A stretch of 64,000 nt of DNA, taken from positions 7,841,501 through 7,905,500 of the forward strand of contig NW_024881313.1 in NCBI RefSeq assembly GCF_018691265.1, read 5' to 3'. Each line of letters starts with the position of its first letter. Position 1 is the stretch's first letter. The stretch comes from Tyto alba (lineage: Eukaryota > Chordata > Aves > Strigiformes > Tytonidae). The notes beneath the pieces are model-generated. The model saw only the letters and a program-made list of their open reading frames with translations. It was not told the DNA's origin and made no database searches. This document shows positions 51,690 to 63,908 of this stretch, piece after piece. The position numbers and the translations under genes were made by a program.

Positions 51690-52220
51690 AAATGTGCACT
51701 GCCAATCTGCAGGCATTTACATTTTTATATTCTAATAAATGCATCTTAAAATGTAAACATAATCACTCACAGAAAGAGAGCTGGAGTTTGAATCGCAGGG
51801 GGCTGCAGGCAGAAACCTCTCTCACTGGCATACTGATATTTGCATCGTTCTTTGACTTAGCCGAGCAAATCCACCAGCCACCCTAATGTGCACGTGGAGC
51901 CCTGCGCACCGCTCTCCCTTCACACTCAGTCTGCCTTCATTTGTACTTCATTATGAAAATATGCAAATCATCTCTTTTCACCATTGTGAACAATTAGCTT
52001 ACAAGGGAAAATAAAATAAGTGTTTTGTCTTGTGTTCGCCCATAATTATTCTGGCATGCTAAAGAGAATGTGGGAGATAAGTCTGCAATTGAATTCTAAT
52101 AAAAATACCTATTACACAAATAAGAAGCATGCTATCAGCTATTTTTTTCTTCTGACGCCACTGGCCCATTCGACATTATTTAATTACAAATCTTACATTG
52201 TGGGCAGCCACTAAACCATG
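51690..52220. promoter_or_regulatory. Candidate conserved noncoding (enhancer-like) element with two POU octamers
   Basis: This stretch has mixed composition without low-complexity repeats, no sustained reading frame, and dense transcription-factor-like words. ATTTGCAT lies at 51838-51845 and its reverse complement ATGCAAAT at 51961-51968. AT-hook or homeodomain-like TAATTA, ATTAAT and CATAATTATT words follow up to 52200, and there is a GTGCACGTGGAG E-box near 51888. It sits in a gene desert, where developmental enhancers often lie. Conservation cannot be tested from one sequence. Confidence 0.35.
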
Positions 52221-53012
52221 AGTGAAAAAGTGAACATAAGATGGCAATAATAATAAGGTAATAATAGGACAAGATATCAATAATGATTACAACCACAAAG
52301 GCTGTCACTGTCAGGTACCCAGAGAATATAAAAGTCTCTTCCTTTTCCAGCTGAGAAAATGACTGATTCATGCAAGAAACAAAATAACAAACTGATGGAC
52401 TCTTTCATTACCTTTACTATTTACCAACATCCAAGTCACTAAGGGGGGAAAGAAATACAAAGTGTTAAGTGTTGGGGAAAGTGCTCTACATTTTTGCCTC
52501 CGTAACAAAGAGGCTGCATCTTTCCTTAAGAAACAAACTCTTCTTTGTGTAACTTTAAAACTGCTTCATATACTCCCTCAGTAATGTCAAGACAAGGTCC
52601 AGAAAGAGAAAGAAAACAAAAGAAGAAGCCCAGAAATACTACAGATAGCAGAAACACAGTCCTGAGCCAAATATTAAAGGTTTCTTAAACTCCTGGAAAG
52701 AAGTCTGGTTTACACTGTGCTTGTAACTTTTCCTGAAGGTCAGTCTAATGGCTCACTAAATAATGCTGGGAAGAAACAACTATTTCAGAACTGACTTTTC
52801 ACCAAGCCAAATATACTTAAGTGACATACAGCTATCTAAGACATATGACTTCCCCTACTTTATCACCTGAAGACTTCAAACATTTATTTCTCCTATTATC
52901 TACCTAATTTTTGTACCCCAGTTCTACAAGAGTTAGACTAGTGAAAAAGCCATACTGAGGTTTTGGGCTGAGCCCCAACATATCTGATCATTTTCACCTC
53001 TATTCTCTAAAT

Positions 53013-53205
53013 CAGTAAGTCCCAACCCTTTAGGTCAACAGACCTTGTTAAACCCTCAGAATTGTCTGTGGACTAGCATATATCTTTACTAAATTTCTGA
53101 CTTAGAAATGCTGCTAAAACTCTCAGACCTATTTGTCTGATTGTCCAAAAAGAGGTTTCACAGCACCCCAGAGCCTGTACCCACTGCAGAAAGGTTTGAG
53201 ACAAA
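53013..53205. mobile_element. Possible hAT-type MITE remnant with decayed terminal inverted repeats
   Basis: The left end CAGTAAGTCCCAACCCTTT and right end AAAGGTTTGAGAC are roughly inverted copies (about 12 of 15 positions agree). They resemble the CAGTGGTTCCCAACCTTT termini of Charlie-like hAT elements. The ~190-bp span suits a non-autonomous element. An 8-bp duplication is not evident. Confidence 0.3.
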
Positions 53206-54749
53206 AAAAAAGGGTGAGAAGTTCTTTCATTCAGAACAAATATAAGTGGCCGCTTTGAAACAGTAGAAATCTTGACTTGCACTCGAAGCAAGAAGGAAAC
53301 CAAAGCAGAGAGTGGTCTGGGCTCACACATTAGAACTTCAGACCACATTGTTCACAGCTTTACATTGATGCTTAACAGCAAGGTGAACAAACACCCTTGG
53401 ATTTCACCAAGAGAAATCCCAGCTCAAATTTAAGCTTCTTATTTTATAGCTTTAACAACTAGTTTAAAAGAAATGTGGCTCAATTTTACACTGAAGGTGA
53501 GCTTGAACATTTTGAGGAACGTTTATATGTGGCCTCTGCAGTTCTCTTGATCCTGGATCCATAAAGTAGAATAATCTAATTTCTTCCAAGTTTACAAATG
53601 CTGCTTGCCTTCAAAGAACCTTTCTGTCCATCTCATTATTTTATAAGGCTCTGACATGGAGTTACCTGCTGCAATTTCATAGGCCAGTTGGAAAGATCTG
53701 CATAGGGCTCTCCTAATGCAGGGTAATATGTCTCTAACTCTGTCCATCTTTTTCTGGGAAAAATCCTCCACCTGATTACTTCAAAAAATGCCTAGGGACT
53801 TTTTCAGTTCTCACTGGTGCTTTTGACAGTAACTGGAATCAAAATAAGGACTCTTGCCAGAAAGGCTTTAAAGAAGTTTTTGTTTGAGCATCACTGTCTG
53901 CACTCTGACTGCTGACACGAGCCCTTCACTAGCCTGCGGGGAGAAGTGATTAAGACTCACCAAAAGATAAATCCCACAAGGATTACACTCATCTTCCTGT
54001 CACTAACAATGACATGAACACAGTTTTATTGTGAGGATGAATCAAAGGTTATGCAAGAAGGCTTTTTCCAAATCCCATTTCCCTATTTGCCCAGCGCTGT
54101 CTCCTCTTTCTCAATACTTGCTAGATACAAAACCAAAAACTGGAAGTCTGAGAGCCCAACATGTTCACTGCTTATAGCATTATTTGCACTGTCTTCCATG
54201 CATATTTTTCCTTGAGGTAGTGATAGTATACAAAAATCTACACTAAACAACGTATTGAAATCCATTCACCGTTTCTGTGCCACTGCCAGGGGCCTGGCTG
54301 GAAACACAGGACTGGTCCCCTGCAGCAAAGCTTTAGCAACCAGTTCAGAAGCAGTGACTTCTAAGGGTCTGTTTCTCTTCAAGTGCTCAACGTAGTTTCT
54401 TTGGACTCAAACATCAGGGCCCTTTACACCAAGTAAAGATCTGTGCAATGCAGTACAATTTGCAGGATGGCAGAACGATCTGAAGTTAAGGCTCCTGATG
54501 TTGAGTGTAGTAAAAGTATCCCTCTCCACTAAATTTCATTAATTGTGAAATCCAGAAATTGAGAAACGTTCTTTAACTCTTCGTTTACTATCTTGCAAGC
54601 CTGTGTTCACATTTATTTTACATGCATTCACTTTCATGCTTCATATCCACTAAAAATTAATATATAGCAGCATGTGTTTTATTTCCTTACTATGTCATTT
54701 ATAGCTTGTTGCTTTCCATTTCAAAGTATATATTATTGAACAGACCAGA

Positions 54750-54772
54750 TGATGAATTTTTGATGAATTTTT
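54750..54772 (+). repeat. 11-bp tandem duplication
   Basis: TGATGAATTTT is repeated twice head to tail. Confidence 0.85.
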
Positions 54773-55775
54773 GAAACAGAAGTCAGACATAGAAGCACTG
54801 GTTAAGTAAATTGTACCTATAAATAACTTCATAACATGGCCAAATATACAGTAAAATGAAGTTTGCGTAAATATCGCTTGATCCAAGGCCTGTGTTTCCT
54901 CTCACTAACATAAATCTCATTAGTCACAGACTCACTGGGTATGATATTTTCAGTCTTTGCTGCCTGGGCCAGTAAATGTTTCCCACATGGTTGTGATATT
55001 TCTTGTACAAACAGAGGATTAATGTCAGTTGCTACAAGTGTGGTGTTCCAGGACATTTTAAAGGGCAGGACTGCTGCTGGTCTTCATCCATGTGCTAGCT
55101 CTCTGGAAAGGGATGGTGGTCTCCAATGACACATGCCTTCTGAGAAGTTACAGGCAATCACAGGCCCTTAGTTACGAATTTAGAGATTTCAATGTTTATA
55201 TTTCAAGAAATTCTGTGTAACCTGAAGTAGTCAGGGAAGAAGTGAGCAATTCCCCATTTCCTATACAGAAAGAAATCCCAGACCATCAATGTTATTAGAG
55301 AAAGAAATTAAGCATTGAGAGAAGTGATAGATCTTTAAAATTTCTCTATCAGCTAAAATCTGGTTGGAAAAGAAAACTGACTTTTCCTTTTGCTATATCC
55401 TCCCTAGTTTTATAGCTTGTATGTACATACAAATCTCTGAAATAATTAGTTTATCTCTCCAGTTACAAAGAAAGTGTACAGTTTTAGGCTTTGCTCAGAC
55501 TGCCAATTTCTTTAAGAAGCAGCTGAAAATATATCTGGCAGAAGTAGAAAGAACCAAAAAAATCTAATGAAATAATCAGTTCAGATGAACTCTAATTTTG
55601 TTTAATTTTTGTCTAATTTTGAATCCAACATTTTGGTAAGTGGAAATTTACCCAAATAAGCTTCCTCACAGTATAAAGCTTGACCGGGATTATGCACATG
55701 GCACCTAGAACTTTCTGCTGTAAGTCATCTCTGTATCCCTCAGCATATTGATGTTTATTTTTAATTGGTTTGTTT

Positions 55776-55788
55776 CCCCCCCCCCCCC
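55776..55788 (+). repeat. C13 homopolymer
   Basis: Thirteen C after GTTT. With the G12 run and the C block at 17176 it is one of three pure G/C runs in an AT-rich window. Confidence 0.9.
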
Positions 55789-56647
55789 AAGAGTCAAAAA
55801 TGCAATGTATGCAAAAGTGGCAGGAAATTGTTTAGCTCTGTGATGGTTTGATATGTTGCAATTGATGGTAATTCTGCAGAGTTCACAAGAAGAAAACAAT
55901 GTTTGTTCAGTATGTGTCTTTCCTACCCTACACATAATCCTTTCCCCCTAATATTTAATCCTGCATGAAAGGAAAACCATGAAAAAATACTGAAAGGAAA
56001 TACTGGTAAATTACATTAGACTTAATACCAACCATTTTATGAGCTTCAAATCCTTGCTCCCCATCCAGAAAGATATCTGGCTGTTTTGAGTCTTACAGTG
56101 TCAAAAAGAAATGTTGCTCTGTTGCTTTCTCTATTCTACGTTCTCTTCTGCTGTCATAATTTTCTTCACCATCCTCTTTCAATATGATTTTCAAACCTTA
56201 TTCACATCACTTTGTGTGAATGAAAGAGCATCCCAAATTTGTCCCAAGTTCCGTCACCTTCATATTAAAATCCTCTTGTTTCTTCTCAGAGCCTTCCATT
56301 TTGGTCTCAGCACCTAAAAATCCAGAATCTTAGCAGTTCTTTTGGTCATAATTTGAAATACATTGATTTCCCTGAGAGTCATTAACTTCTTAAATGCTCA
56401 CTAACTTGAAGGGATCCCTGATCTTCATGCAAATTGTACTGTCCTTCCAGTAGAAGGACTATTGGCGTATTAACACGACTTATGTTAACTGTCTCTTCCG
56501 TATTTGGGTTGCCCTGTTCTGCACTTCTATAGAGACAGATGTTTAGTGGCATATGAGGCATATTCCACCTCGGAGGTGTTGACTACAGGTGGTGAGAAAG
56601 TGAGTTTAGGGAAAATACATACTTCAGCTACTCAGTTTTTTCATGTC

Positions 56648-56667
56648 TTTTTTTTTTTTTTTTTTTT
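56648..56667 (+). repeat. Poly-T tract (T20)
   Basis: Twenty T followed by ACAG. This resembles a splice acceptor, but no coding frame opens beyond it. Confidence 0.9.
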
Positions 56668-57177
56668 ACAGACAACATAATTGAGATGTACAACCCATGT
56701 TCTCTGTTCTGTGTGCATCTTCAGTGTTCCTTTAAACTTTGTGGTTATCAGGGGACTAAGACAGGGACAGCTGGACCATTTATGGGATAAGCCGCAGAAA
56801 TTAGATGAATGTGTAAGAACTACAAGTGTTTCAGTAACCATTTTTGCAACAAGTTATTCACCAGAGTCTCACTACACCATTCAAACCTTTTACCTCTTGT
56901 GTATACTGCTGCTAGGCTTTTAGGAAAACCATAAAGTAATGGTCCCACTGGAGAGCAAGGTCATCAAAAAAAAGCTTAAAAGATTGATCTAAAATCTTGT
57001 TGCATTTAGCTAATGGTGATAACTACCACGTTTTAATTTGCAAACATATGAACAAAGTCCTGAACTCCAATCAAATTAGAAGAAATAAAAGAATGTGTTT
57101 AGTACTCTGATTTTTTTAAATCAGAGAGGTAGGAGGCAGAAGAACAGAAGAAATACTGCAAGTCAGTCAGAAATCTG

Positions 57178-57188
57178 TTTTGTTTTTT

Positions 57189-57219
<31 letters not shown>

Positions 57220-57230
57220 CTTTCTTTCTT
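57178..57230 (+). repeat. T30 homopolymer with (CTTT)n
   Basis: Thirty consecutive T at 57190-57219 with TTTTG units before and CTTT units after. A run of twelve A follows at 57244-57255, so the two could pair. Confidence 0.9.
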
Positions 57231-57733
57231 AAGCATCAAACTCAAAAAAAAAAAAAGAGGATTTATTAAACTACCCAAAGGCACATGATTCTTGGTCAAC
57301 TAAGACCAAATACAACCTATTTTTCTCCAGATTTGCCTGAATTTTGAAGTAGATACATGCTGCATTTCAACAGTACTGTGTAGTTCTGTGTGTAGTTCTG
57401 TCACTTTAACTGGAGAGAGCCACTGCGTAAGCAGTTATATGTATGCTGAAATCCTTGTAGATGTCTCTATAAATAGCCTCCCTTGGAAAAAAAAAATTTT
57501 GCTTGAGCACAATTGATTTTCATGAAGGATACCAGACACAGTAGTTGCCTGTAAACATTCAATGTTCAGTAGCTATTGTCTCTTTCCTGAAAAATTTAGC
57601 ATTTGCAGACACTGGGATTAGGAAATAACTTCTGCCACAGACCTCACAGTAACAATTAGTAAAAATTTATTTCAAATATTAACCTTTCAAATTTATCTAT
57701 GCAGACATAGCCAGGATGTTATGAACTCCAGCC

Positions 57734-57755
57734 ACAAATTAATGACAAATTAATG
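57734..57755 (+). repeat. 11-bp tandem duplication
   Basis: ACAAATTAATG is repeated twice head to tail. Confidence 0.85.
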
Positions 57756-60700
57756 TAGGGGTTTTGCCATCAATCTTACTTATTTCTTATCCAAGAGCTA
57801 GGATCTTAATTCAGAATCCATTTCAATCAATAGAATGAAATTCACTAGCTTCAGCTGCCTACAGATCATAGTTGTATCATTAAGTATATAATCTCTCTAG
57901 TCACTAGAAATCTTAAATTGTCTTAGAATACATTAGTTTACAATAACAGAACATAGGGTATATGTTACCAGTGAGAAAAGGAAAAAAAATATACAATCTG
58001 TATACAGTTTAAGTAGAATAAACATGTAAATATCATAAGAAGATTGATTTTCTAGCTAACAAAAAGCACTTATTTGGATCAGTAGTCTAGGAAAATAACA
58101 GGCTGCACAGGATAAGTGATACAAGCTACTTTTTGGTTTTCATGCTAGAAATTCTGTTGCCAAGCTATACCTTTAACTGTAAGTACCATAGTCTTAAACA
58201 TGCTCTGACTGAATCTACAGACATAATTTCTAATAATGTCAAAAGGATGGGTATGGTGTGAAATAGATCATATATAACATTAATGCCTCAGGAAAAAAAA
58301 AAAATAAACAACATAGTAAATTGTTGAGTACACTAAAGAAATCACATCAGTCTTAGATCAAATCCCTCTGCTTTATGAAGTTTTCTGAGGCATTATTCCT
58401 GGATTTCATCCGACAAAAGTGGATTGATAAAATTTTAAATACCAAGGTATATGCTATAATCTGCGTCTGGATAGGCAGACAGGTGCCTACACACATGCAC
58501 ACACATAATAATGCTATGAGCAATATACAGAGTAGAGTGAAGATGTTTGGCAGACACTTTAAACACCAAGAATTTTCTCATGAGGGAATCAGCTGCTACT
58601 AACTGAAGAACATGTTTGGCATTGAATTCCTTCAAAGTTACAATAAAATCCAGAATGAAGGTGAACATTAAGGTTATAATAAAAACGTAACACTTTATTT
58701 AAAGTTGTATTTTTTTTTTTTAAAAATAACTCATGTTAAGAAAACATAAGCTCATAGCACTTTTAATATTTGCTACAATACTGCTTTTAATATTCAAGCA
58801 GGCAAGATCATGGCCAAAGCTGTCTGTGACATTTCTTTCATCTACTCCTTTCAATATGATTTTTCCCTACCAATAGATTGCACCTTTCCTTCACCAGAAG
58901 TTAGATATTCCTGGGTTTAGAACAAGGGAAGCAAAGAAAAACAAGAAACAGTTTCTTGTTGAATCTCCTATGCATTTATGTACAGAGTATTAATTGTTGA
59001 GTTTGAGGCAATTGCGAATTTTAGTGCAAGAAAATAAAATAAAATTGTAGCAATCTGAAAAATTCAGGGATTTCTATTAGCCCAACGAAAGAGAACAGCA
59101 CTAGAAAACAGTGGAGTTTTCTGGTCCGGGACAAGAAATCCCACCCAACCAAACAAACAGAAAACCCCAACTATTGACATTTTATGTATGCTATTGAACT
59201 GGAAAGAAATTAGGCAAATGCTAAATACTGCTGCTTCCTACTGTTTCATTTTCCCATCAGCAATAAAATTAATTTTCCAAAAGCAATCCCAGAAATGCCA
59301 AGGAATAATTATCTCTGGATACATAGCCCAAAAAACCCTACAACTCCCTCTGCCTCCTCAGAAAAACAGAACAAAACCAAAGAAAACAATAAACCCAGAA
59401 TTGATTGAAAAAAATAGAAATGTAACACCTGTAATATTCTGATGATTCCACTCTGAAAGTCAAATTTTTACTCGTAGATGATTCAAGTAATTCATTTTCC
59501 AAACCCTCATTTCTACTCCTTTCCAATCCCATTTCATCTAGAAATGGGAAAATGGAAGCAGAGATTTTAATTTGTAGTAGGTCCCTTTTCATGGTGTCCG
59601 ATAGGTAAAGGTAATACTAGATGTCTGAAGGTTTCTTTTAGTTTAATATGGTGTCCAAGACTGTTTTTCCCCACTGTTAGCTCAGTGTTCTTCTGAAGAA
59701 GTTCTGAATCACCCAAAATACTCATTTGAGACAGTAAAATATGTTCTCTCCCTAACTTTAGCTAGTTCCTTTGCAGAACAGTTTAATGTTCTTTTAAATT
59801 CAGAGAAAGACAATTTATACCACAGCCAGATATTCAGTCACAGAGAAAGCAAAAGCCATGGATAATGCCATAAAACTAGTACAATTGATTTCTGGGGATA
59901 ATTAGTTCAAATTAAAATAAATTATGTGCTTTCTGGAAGAATCTGAATTCTGATTTTATTGTTTTCCTTTTACTATATGCTATCCAGAGAAACATTTTTC
60001 CTGAAAATTATTCTTATTGTACAGAGAGACATAAGAAATAAGTGATAATGAGCAATCTGCTTTAGCTTTGTGAGTATAAAAGATTGAGGGAGAGATATTT
60101 CTAATAGATACCAGAAATTGATTAAATGAAGGTAAGGTCAAACCTCCAAATATGAATCTAATTTTAGCTCCTACAAGAAACATCGAGCTTTTCCAGGCAT
60201 GTGTTTCAGGAAAGCTTACAATATGTGTGGTCTACTTCATATAAATAAAAAGCGTGCTTGATAACAAATGCTGTATTTAAATATCCAATTCTTTAGGTAC
60301 TAAAGTCTAGGCTGTAGAAAATCAAGGAATATATTAAAATACAGAAGAGCAGAACTCACTTCACTACTAGAAATGACATATCAGGGTAACTTGTGCTCAT
60401 TAGTAACAACGAGACTAGTCAAGGTCAAACTGCTCTGGCTAGTAGAACTTAGAGGTCCAGTAAAGTAGATATTTAAAAAGAAAAAACACCATACCCACCC
60501 CAGTTTCTAAATACACATGCCTAAACCCAAGTTGTATTAGCATACCTGAAACAAGAGAGGTTTCCCAGCAAAACATTATTCAGAACTGTAATCAGGGCAA
60601 CCAAGGAAGAACCCAACCATCCTCTGCTATAGCTAAATAACTGTGGGGAGAAAAAGTTCCCCACCTGACAACAATCTGCTGGATTACCATCCTGCCTCAC

Positions 60701-61145
60701 CTGTGGGCAAGGGCATACCCACTGACTAGTTTCAACCACACAGACAGATGCTGGCCAGCTTGCTTCCTCTGGAAGGAGACAGCAGTTCTACCTCTGCGTG
60801 GCTTCGCAGAAAAGCTAATGAAAGCACATTAGGAGGAGCATCGCTTTATTGGGCTGATTACAGTCCTCAACCAAAGGATGGCCACTTTGGAGCTCTTGCT
60901 AATGTGGCAAAAGAACTCCACCTGACCTAACAACCGCATAACTAATTCTACAGTTGTACTGGCTATGTCATATAGACTATCAAATAGGCATAGTTAAAAA
61001 GACAGACATTGAAACAAAAAATACTAACCAAAGTATAGGGACTGTTCCCTTCTAAATACCAAACTGAAGCTTTTAGTCAGCACTTACATTTGTTTTTGCT
61101 TCAAAATGGGCTGAGAGCTATGTTATGAAATATTTACATTTTACA

Positions 61146-61170
61146 CAAAGCTGATCTTTAATCAGCTTTG
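61146..61170. repeat. Perfect 10-bp stem, 5-nt loop hairpin
   Basis: CAAAGCTGAT and ATCAGCTTTG pair fully around CTTTA. It is too short for a microRNA precursor, and no T run follows as in a polymerase III terminator. Confidence 0.9.
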
Positions 61171-61299
61171 AGCTGAGCACTTGCAATCCCAACTGCCTTC
61201 AGCAAGAGCTGTGATTGCCAGCACATCTGAAAGTCATTTTAGGAGCATAAAAGAAAATAAAAAGAGAACTGTAGCTTGATAGTCTATAGAGTCCATTTT

Positions 61300-61545
61300 G
61301 TGGCCCACAGCAGCTGTACAGCTGATGTAAGCCCCTGGGCTGTAATTCCCCAGCACCCCTGTCCTGCAGCGGCACACCGAGGCACGTGGCCACCCTCCAG
61401 CCAGCCGCCCGGGCACAGCTCTGGGGTGCAAGCAGGGACACCTCCATGCCACAGCATTTAAATCTTCTTGCGGCAGCTGTGGACACGCCAGCACCGCTGG
61501 GAAGGCAGCCATCAGCCTATGGAAGTGACTGTGCAAAACCTCACA
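61300..61545. other. Local GC-rich island; no gene recognised
   Basis: GC content rises well above the surroundings, with several CpGs (GCGGCACACCGAGGCACG, CCGCCCGGGCAC, GCACCGCTGG). A 142-codon minus-strand frame (61234-61662) spans it but shows no family I know and no splice or promoter context. It could be an old promoter, a repeat remnant or GC-biased conversion. Confidence 0.45.
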
Positions 61546-62860
61546 GTGTTTGGTTTGACCCAAAGGGCACAATTTATATCCCTTCCCTGAAAGAGTGTAA
61601 TTCCTGAGCTCCAGTATGGGCTGAAGAGATCTGTGAGGCACATGCAGTAGTAGCATATACACAACGCAGCCTCATCAGAAAATATACATATTGACAGAAT
61701 GATGATGGCTTCTAGGAATTTGAGAACTTGGAAATCAAATATCCTTCAGAAAGTCATGAGGGTAAAATACAACTGTTTAATAAAACAATTGTCTTTAATG
61801 TTGAAGTACAAATATTTTAATAGGCATGCAGGTTCCATGTACTAAACATATTAATTGAATTAGTTTATTAATTTAATTCTGTTATTTTCTTTATCCAGTG
61901 TATCTCATGATTTTAGATCCAAAGACAGGACTACAAATAACAGTAGACATTTGACAGAATTCTGATTTCTAGAACAACAAAAAAAAAATTACTTATTTGG
62001 AAATGTTTTCTCCTTCTATGACCCGTGTGAGATAAGATTATATTAAAAAAAAAATTGTTTTACTTGCATCAAACAATAAAACAAGGACTAAACAAGTTCT
62101 GAATAGAGAAGTGAAACAAATAAAAAGGAAGAGGAATACTTTTCACTGATGATGCAAAAGAGTGCAACATTTGTATGACATATCCTGGTTTGAATCAGAG
62201 CAGAGCTGGAGACCTTCTCAGGGCTGAGAGTCAGACACTGGGACATGCAGTTGGCCAGCCCTGCAGTGGGAGTTCCCCTTTTGCACCATGCCAGGGACAT
62301 CAAGTTTTGAAACTCAAGGGTATACCACAAATAAAAAAATATAAATAATTCTAGCCTATTAGCCAGTAAAACATTCCACATGTGGGTACAGGTAGACTAG
62401 TAGATGCATACTTTGTATAGCATTTGCTTAATCAATCCAAGGGTGTAGTTAGCTCTTCAGGTAGAACTGAAACAAACCTCACGTGGGCCTGTTGAGCTCT
62501 GTCCCAGAGAAGATTAACTGGGTGGATCAGCTGAAGAGTTAAAGGGAATCAAGGGGGTTAGCAATGAACCAAATAATAGGGGAAAGGTTCTTAGGTTACT
62601 GTTTTGCTTAGGGAAAACATTTTGGTTATTATTTTTCTCTCTGATTTCTCCCCTAAAATAGACACCAAAGAATGGATGTAACTTGATGGAAGATTCTGTA
62701 CAAATAGGACTGGAGTATAAATACTTTTATCGCTGGTGGTAAACATGCATATTGCCCAGATTCAATTTTGCACAACTGTGCTGGGTAGAAACCATGCTAC
62801 TGACAGATTTCTCAGATTTCTATTTTATTGGAAGGATTTATAGATTTATAGAGTTATTTG

Positions 62861-62877
62861 AAAAAAAAAAAAAAAAA
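62861..62877 (+). repeat. Poly-A tract (A17)
   Basis: Seventeen A followed by GAAATAAATATAAA. Confidence 0.9.
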
Positions 62878-63879
62878 GAAATAAATATAAATTCAGGTTA
62901 ACTTAAGATGAAAAATTAATGAAAAAAAATTGATTGGTGTTCAGCATAACCAAAGAGTTAATAAACCAGAATGATGTAAATTAAATTGAAATCCTTTTTA
63001 TTGAGAGTCAGAGCAGCCTATACACTTTCTACACTTCTCTCTAAGTCCCTGACTTGTTTGAAAAACATACCCTAACTTCTCTTTCGTTGGGTCATCTTCT
63101 TGTTGTCTATAATTTTTCAAACATAAAATACCTTTGTATATGAAAAATTTGGTGTCAGATAAGAATAAAATAACATTTAATAATTAAAGAGCTTATCCAA
63201 ACTAGATTTTTTATGTAGACCTGAAAACCAAAGGTCTGCATTTACCAGGATTATGAACTGTGTCTTCTTCCTACTAGGTCTCCATAGAAACTCATTTAGA
63301 AATGTTTGTCTAGCAGTTAGTAAGCTAGGGATTTAAACTGTGGAGTCTGCAAAAAACCTGTCTTAGTGAAAACAGTTATAATTGTGTAGAATGTTAAGAT
63401 TTCAGATTTCAGTCTCTTGAGAAATAGCAGGCTTCAGGGGACAGTTCAGAAATTTAGAAAGGTGATAATGTACTCCAGGGAAATCAATAGTGTAATTTCC
63501 AAACTACATAGTTCTCTCATTAAACTTGATGTATGATACGCATATAATTACATGAATACACATGAAAGACACTAAATCAAGGTGAGAGGGACATCGAACA
63601 AGGTTGTAGTTCTGTAGCACACAGGAAAGACCAAGTAACTATTTAATATTACTGTTCATCTTATTTAAAGAAATTTAATGAATATGTAATGGGTCACTAC
63701 TGAAGGGATAGTCGAAGAAAATGTCTATGAACAATGTTCCAAAGTAGAAGAGAGCTGGGCAAGGACAAAAGACTTTATATTTGGTGTAAAGACAATGAAA
63801 TTACCACTGAAATGTCTTAGACCTGTTTTACGCATCAGGGAGTGCCTTACTTTAGAACTCCTGAACTGGGACTGGTTCA

Positions 63880-63908
63880 CCAAACACCCCAAATCCAAAC
63901 ACCCCAAA
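63880..63908 (+). repeat. 14-bp near-tandem duplication
   Basis: CCAAACACCCCAAA occurs twice, separated by one T. Confidence 0.85.

Noticed and set aside
60748..60930. 60-codon frame with protein-like text
   Set aside because: Too short, no recognised family, and no flanking exon signals.
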